Origin: JBGSYJ01 sp041748075
GTDB lineage: Bacteria; Acidobacteriota; Thermoanaerobaculia; Gp7-AA8
DNA: 6,979 nt
NCBI GenBank assembly: GCA_041748075.1
Contig: JBGTDX010000027.1
Span: 1-6,979 of the forward strand
Direction of reading: 5' to 3'
Below the pieces are notes generated by a model. It saw nothing but the letters and a program-made list of their open reading frames with translations. It was not told the DNA's origin and did not search any database. This document shows, piece by piece, positions 5,481 through 6,979 of the stretch (positions are counted from its first letter, which is position 1; each line of letters begins with the position of its first letter). The position numbers and the translations under genes are program-made.

Positions 5481-6667
5481 CCATCCGCGCCGATTTCACG
5501 TTCACCTCGGAGTCTGTCTCCGCCGCACACCCTGACAAGCTGTGCGATCAGATCTCAGACGCGATCCTCGACCATCTGCTCTCCGAGGATCCCACGTCAC
5601 GGACAGCAATAGAGACACTGGCCGTTGCAGATCACGTCACGATCGCCGGGGAGTTCCGCACGTCGGGAAACTTCACCAGCGAGGTTGCCGAGAAGATCGC
5701 GCGCAACGTCATCGAGGACGCCGGCTACACCGGTCTCGGCTCGAACTTCGACGCCCACACGTGCGAATTCAACATCCGGTTGACCGGCCAGAGCCCTGAG
5801 ATTGCGGAGATGGCCGACGACGGTGGAGCGGGCGACCAGGGCCTGATGTTCGGCTACGCCCGCAACGACAATGACGCGCTCATGCCGATGCCGATCTGGA
5901 TCGCCCACCGGCTGATCGAACGCATCGACACGCTGCGGCTGACGCGCGAACTGCCGTACCTTCGCCCCGACGGCAAGTCTCAGGTGACCATCCGCTACGC
6001 CAACGGCAGGCCGGTCGCTGTCACCCGACTTGTCGTAGCCGTTCCGCATGATCCATCAACCACGAAAGCGACCGTCGCGCAGGACCTGCGGAACGCTGCC
6101 GTCCTGCCGCTGCTCGACTCACTCGAGCTCGACCACTCCGAACTGCTGCGCGACGGCAACTACATCGTCAACGGCTCGGGCGACTGGACCTTCGGCGGCC
6201 CTGCCGCCGATGCCGGACTCACGGGTCGCAAGATCATCGTCGATACATACGGAGGTTTCGCCCGCCATGGCGGCGGTGCGTTCTCCGGAAAGGATGCGAC
6301 GAAAGTCGACCGATCCGCGGCCTACATGGCGCGGTACGTGGCGAAGAACATCGTTGCCGCAGGCCTCGCGCGGGAATGCGAAATTCAGGTGGCGTACGCG
6401 ATCGGCCTGCAGCAGCCGCTTGCGCTCGAGGTCAACACGTTCGGCACCGGATCACTGCCTGACGACCAGCTGCAGTCGATCATCCGGGACCGGTTCGACT
6501 TCTCGCCCCGCGGCATCATCGAGCGCCTGAATCTGCGCCAGCCGATCTTCCGGAAGACAGCCGCATATGGTCACTTCGGCCGGAACGAGTTTCCGTGGGA
6601 GAAGACCGACGCCACCGAGCTCCAGTCGGCCGTGCACGACATTTCGCTCGCGGAGGTGCGCGGATGA
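5477..6667 (+). CDS. metK: S-adenosylmethionine synthetase (methionine adenosyltransferase)
   Basis: The 396-aa cytosolic enzyme makes S-adenosylmethionine from methionine and ATP, releasing phosphate and diphosphate. All signature segments are present: 'FTSESVSAAHPDKLCDQISDAILD' region (9-32, with H18 and D20), 'GAGDQGLMFGYA' (117-128, D120), 'LRPDGKSQVT' (162-171, K167), 'LTGRKIIVDTYGG' (248-260), 'GGGAFSGKDATKVDRSAAY' (265-283), and the C-terminal 'TAAYGHFGRNEFPWEKTD' (361-378). Length is slightly above the usual 380-390. Against the E. coli enzyme as I remember it, the loop between QSP and GAGDQG is about 5 residues shorter, and the usual NPTGRFVIGGP reads NGSGDWTFGGP. AAGGAG (5464-5469) precedes the ATG, which overlaps the upstream stop by 4 bp; the stop likewise overlaps the next ATG. 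It appears intact and active. Whether it is the housekeeping copy or an extra one cannot be told from the window. Confidence 0.96.
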   Translation: MTIRADFTFTSESVSAAHPDKLCDQISDAILDHLLSEDPTSRTAIETLAVADHVTIAGEFRTSGNFTSEVAEKIARNVIEDAGYTGLGSNFDAHTCEFNIRLTGQSPEIAEMADDGGAGDQGLMFGYARNDNDALMPMPIWIAHRLIERIDTLRLTRELPYLRPDGKSQVTIRYANGRPVAVTRLVVAVPHDPSTTKATVAQDLRNAAVLPLLDSLELDHSELLRDGNYIVNGSGDWTFGGPAADAGLTGRKIIVDTYGGFARHGGGAFSGKDATKVDRSAAYMARYVAKNIVAAGLARECEIQVAYAIGLQQPLALEVNTFGTGSLPDDQLQSIIRDRFDFSPRGIIERLNLRQPIFRKTAAYGHFGRNEFPWEKTDATELQSAVHDISLAEVRG

Positions 6668-6979
6668 AAGGCGAAGGACTCGGCCACTTCAGCGTCACCG
6701 TCGACGGACGCGAGATCCGCGGACGAATCTACCAGCGCACTCCGAACGATCTTTCCGTACGCCTCCTGGGCCCGTGTCCGCTCTCGGCGACCGCGCACAT
6801 CCCGACCTTCGCCATGCAGCACATGACATTCTGCGATTCCCTCGGCGACGAGCGCGCCCGCGAGCTGCTCGTCGAGCTCGACGCCATCGCGCAGATCATC
6901 TCCGCGAACCTCGATGCATGGACGGCGGACTGGCTTGCGCAGGAAGATGAACTGAAGACCATAGAGGATAAGATCAAAG
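6664..6979 (+). CDS. Unknown protein, 5' part, coupled to metK
   Basis: ATG 6664 overlaps the metK stop as ATGA, and the frame is open to the window end (105 codons seen), so the gene is partial. The protein starts MKGEGLGHFSVTVDGREIRG, followed by 'RIYQRTPNDLSVRLLGPCPLS', a beta-rich N-terminal part with the look of a small barrel (about 8-42). It then becomes strongly helical: 'DERARELLVELDAIAQIIS', 'LDAWTADWLAQEDELKTIEDKI', with heptad-like spacing that suggests a coiled coil. I do not recognise a family. The tight coupling implies it works with MetK or with a SAM-using enzyme further downstream. Confidence 0.75.
   Translation, partial: MKGEGLGHFSVTVDGREIRGRIYQRTPNDLSVRLLGPCPLSATAHIPTFAMQHMTFCDSLGDERARELLVELDAIAQIISANLDAWTADWLAQEDELKTIEDKIK

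Noticed and set aside
4985..5530. 181-codon minus-strand open frame across the start of the metK operon
   Set aside because: It overlaps three plus-strand genes with good ribosome sites and strong coupling, and its translation has no recognisable motif.

Overview
The window looks like the chromosome of a GC-rich, environmental, non-enteric bacterium. The opening fragment, a TPR-type tail ending in a helix plus 'EIREGWE', resembles the C-termini of Acidobacteriota serine/threonine-kinase/TPR proteins. The intergenic DNA also has the GC hairpins, short tandem repeats and dispersed 'CCCTCTCCCGAGGGAGAGGGG' palindromes often seen in such genomes. The phylum is an inference from these features only.

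Layout. (1) 1-225: the C-terminal end of a TPR-like protein. (2) 226-1023: about 800 bp with no convincing gene. It holds GC-rich hairpins (311-411), a 7-bp tandem repeat (620-651) and a truncated copy of a dispersed palindromic element (726-810). (3) 1024-4469: an accessory block. A translationally coupled trio comes first: a TIGR04255-family protein, a HicB-like protein and a HicA-like protein. An opposite-strand fragment of a DUF262 (GmrSD-type) gene follows. Last come a C-terminal remnant resembling a nucleotidyltransferase and an intact xylose-isomerase/endonuclease-IV-like TIM-barrel protein whose start overlaps the remnant's stop. (4) 4505-4622: a full copy of the dispersed element, in the same orientation as the truncated copy, so direct repeats bracket the accessory block. 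(5) 4623-4867: an AT-rich promoter region with two tandem sigma70-like promoters. (6) 4868-6979: a tightly packed operon of an unknown acidic 111-aa protein, a basic 58-aa peptide with a perfect Shine-Dalgarno, a complete S-adenosylmethionine synthetase (MetK family), and an unknown protein that runs off the window.

How it fits together. The first block reads like a small defence or toxin-antitoxin island undergoing decay. The DUF262 and nucleotidyltransferase-like fragments point away from each other and both lack N-termini exactly where they meet (about 3290-3340), as if one deletion removed their shared divergent promoter region and both 5' ends. The second block is an operon in which a MetK enzyme is translated in lock-step with small uncharacterised proteins (ATGA overlaps on both sides). 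This suggests a dedicated SAM supply or a MetK partner system. Family assignments come from motif recognition without any database search.
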